Under the pieces are notes generated by a model. The model was not told the DNA's origin and made no database searches. It worked only from the letters and a program-made list of their open reading frames with translations. From Alphaproteobacteria bacterium (GTDB lineage Bacteria; Pseudomonadota; Alphaproteobacteria; Rhizobiales; Hyphomicrobiaceae): 7,779 nucleotides of DNA. The stretch lies in the NCBI GenBank assembly GCA_022600335.1, contig JAHZKN010000305.1, positions 1 to 7,779 on the forward strand, read 5' to 3'. This document shows, in pieces, positions 6,646-7,779 of this stretch (within the stretch, counting starts at the first letter, position 1; every line of letters begins with the position of its first letter). A program made the position numbers and the translations under genes.

Positions 6646-7524
6646 ATGTCTCAGACCTCCCCCTCCTCATCGCTGCTTGAGCGGCTCGTTAGCGCCATTG
6701 AGCGCCTTGCTCCTGCGCCCCGTTCCACGCCTGATTTTACAATCGCCGACGCTTTTGTTTGGCAAGCCACAGCTGCGACTTTCCAGTCCGTTGAGACTGT
6801 TAACCGGCTTCCGCTCCGGTTACTCAGGGGCATCGATATGCAGCTTAGCCAGCTAAAGGAAAACACCGAGCGCTTTGCCAAAGGTTTGCCTGCCAACAAC
6901 GCATTGTTGTGGGGCGCGCGCGGAATGGGCAAATCCAGTCTGGTCAAGGCTGTTCATGGGGCTGTTGCTGCCGACACATCGCGTGATCAAAAACTGAAAC
7001 GCCTGAAGTTGGTCGAAATCCATCGCGAAGACATCAATACGTTGCCCCACTGCCTCACACAGCTGCGCAACAGATCTGAGGCGTTCATCATTTTCACAGA
7101 TGACCTCTCCTTCGATGCCGACGACACCTCATACAAATCTCTTAAGGCCGTGCTTGAGGGTGGCGTTGAGGGGCGGCCCGACAACGTTATATTTTACGCG
7201 ACATCCAACAGGCGTCACCTTATGCCGCGCGATATGGTCGAGAATGAACGCGCAACTGCGCTTCACCCGTCAGAGGCCGTGGAAGAAAAAGTGTCACACT
7301 CTGATCGCTTTGGTCTTTGGCTTGGGTTTCACAGCTGTAGCCCAGACGAATATCTCGAAATGGTCCGCGGTTATGCTGACCACTTCGATATCGCAATTGT
7401 GGACACAGAACTTAAACGACAAGCGCTGGCCTGGAGCATGGCTCGCGGGGCCCGCTCTGGCCGCGTGGCCTGGCAATTCATTCAAGATCTTGCCGGACGC
7501 CAAGGCGTTTGTTTAGCGCTGTAG
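6646..7524 (+). CDS. DUF815-family AAA+ ATP-binding protein
   Basis: 292-aa cytoplasmic P-loop ATPase. The ATG at 6646 is preferred over an in-frame TTG at 6583 because the protein then begins like its alphaproteobacterial relatives: a short helical start (LLERLVSAIERLAP) followed by DFTIADAFVWQ (30-40). Both starts have weak ribosome-binding sites. Visible are ENTERFAKGLPANNALLWG (72-90), the Walker A motif GARGMGKSSLV (90-100), the Walker B region FIIFTDDLSFD (147-157, Asp152/Asp153), a sensor-1-like YATSNRRHL (184-192, Asn188) and a C-terminal ARSGRVAWQF (269-278) with candidate sensor-2 arginines. The region around ENERATALHP (199-208) is typical of the family. The fold and nucleotide binding are clear; the partner and cellular job are not established as far as I know. 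It is divergent from yajC and convergent with the M23 gene, so it is probably its own transcription unit. Confidence 0.92.
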   Translation: MSQTSPSSSLLERLVSAIERLAPAPRSTPDFTIADAFVWQATAATFQSVETVNRLPLRLLRGIDMQLSQLKENTERFAKGLPANNALLWGARGMGKSSLVKAVHGAVAADTSRDQKLKRLKLVEIHREDINTLPHCLTQLRNRSEAFIIFTDDLSFDADDTSYKSLKAVLEGGVEGRPDNVIFYATSNRRHLMPRDMVENERATALHPSEAVEEKVSHSDRFGLWLGFHSCSPDEYLEMVRGYADHFDIAIVDTELKRQALAWSMARGARSGRVAWQFIQDLAGRQGVCLAL

Positions 7525-7579
7525 ACAAGTGTCGTGGACTCATCATATTTTCTGCAGTGTTCTAGCTGTGGAGGGCGCA

Positions 7580-7614
7580 AAAAAACAGAGCCACCAATTT
7601 GGTGGCTCTGTTTG
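7580..7614 (-). terminator. Strong intrinsic terminator, possibly bidirectional
   Basis: A perfect 15-bp inverted repeat (7584-7598 with 7600-7614, core AGAGCCACC/GGTGGCTCT) with an AATTT-type loop. Read on the minus strand the stem runs into seven U residues (7586 down to 7580), a textbook intrinsic terminator for the M23 gene, whose stop is 28 bp upstream. On the plus strand it lies about 60 bp after the ATPase stop and is followed by a weaker TTTGCTCTT, so it may also end that transcript. Confidence 0.88.
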
Positions 7615-7642
7615 CTCTTGGATAATCGTTTTGTATGTCTGC

Positions 7643-7779
7643 CTAAAGCCGTTCCATAAACGGCACCGGATCAACCGGCTTTTGTCCCTGACGCACTTCA
7701 AAGTGCACTTGAGGCTGCGCCACGTCTCCCGTCTTACCGGCCTTTGCAATAACATCACCACGGCGAACGCGGTCACCAC
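7643..7779 (-). CDS. M23/LytM-domain peptidoglycan protein, C-terminal end (partial)
   Basis: Only the last 44 or so residues are in the window; the gene continues beyond the right edge. The frame ending at TAG 7643-7645 reads GDRVRRGDVIAKAGKTGDV, then AQPQVHFEVRQGQKPVDP, then VPFMERL. This is the end of an M23 (LytM/lysostaphin-like) domain: RGDVIAKAG is the family's penultimate strand region and VHFEVR.G..PVDP its final one. Catalytic M23 enzymes have His-x-His here. In this protein the first His is Gln and only VHF remains, as in the NlpD/DipM group, whose LytM domains are usually non-catalytic activators of amidases. It would act in the periplasm on cell-wall splitting during division. 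In related genomes I recall this gene standing next to surE and pcm, which would lie to the right. It is convergent with the ATPase gene. Confidence 0.85.
   Translation of the reverse strand, partial: GDRVRRGDVIAKAGKTGDVAQPQVHFEVRQGQKPVDPVPFMERL

Noticed and set aside
6446..6856. 136-aa plus-strand open frame over the divergent gap
   Set aside because: Its proline-, serine- and arginine-rich translation is low in complexity and it overlaps the ATPase gene in another frame. No domain or ribosome-binding site supports it.
7543..7779. Open minus-strand frame of 78 residues at the right edge
   Set aside because: It is out of frame with the recognisable M23 C-terminus that stops at 7643, and it runs through the terminator hairpin. 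It is a shadow frame.

Overview
The window looks like a chromosomal core region of an alphaproteobacterium, most likely a Hyphomicrobiales-type relative. The evidence is the gene order and the protein families: M23/LytM-domain protein, DUF815 ATPase (opposite strand), yajC, secD, secF, Mth938-like protein, squalene/phytoene-synthase-like protein. I recall this order from rhizobial and related genomes. G+C content is moderate by eye. I see no mobile element, CRISPR array, tRNA or rRNA, and no frameshifted or broken gene. Only the gene at the right edge is cut by the window.

Leftward block (minus strand, 6349 down to 2). yajC, secD and secF encode the accessory membrane complex of the Sec translocon, which uses the proton motive force to help export proteins and insert membrane proteins. 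Directly downstream lie a 125-aa Mth938/DUF498 protein and a 295-aa squalene/phytoene-synthase-family protein. These are the bacterial counterparts of the mitochondrial complex I assembly factors NDUFAF3 and NDUFAF6. The second has lost the catalytic aspartates of the prenyl synthases. The last gene is a 656-aa exported SGNH/GDSL hydrolase with a long N-terminal region. Gaps between these genes are 107, 36, 41, 9 and 32 bp with no convincing internal terminator, so one transcript is plausible. A candidate promoter lies upstream of yajC at 6437-6464.

Rightward gene (plus strand, 6646-7524). This is a DUF815-type AAA+ ATPase, transcribed divergently from yajC. The 296-bp divergent gap holds the yajC promoter candidate, the yajC ribosome-binding site and a cluster of small inverted repeats.

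Right edge (minus strand, 7779 down to 7643). This is the C-terminal end of an M23/LytM-domain cell-wall protein of the NlpD/DipM type, convergent with the ATPase gene. A strong hairpin with a U-tract (7580-7614) separates the two.

Taken together, the leftward operon pairs membrane-protein insertion (SecDF-YajC) with two homologues of respiratory complex I assembly factors. A shared role in building membrane complexes is the most interesting reading of the window. The cluster itself is conserved and partly known, so I do not claim a wholly new system. The least characterised members are the large SGNH hydrolase and the DUF815 ATPase.
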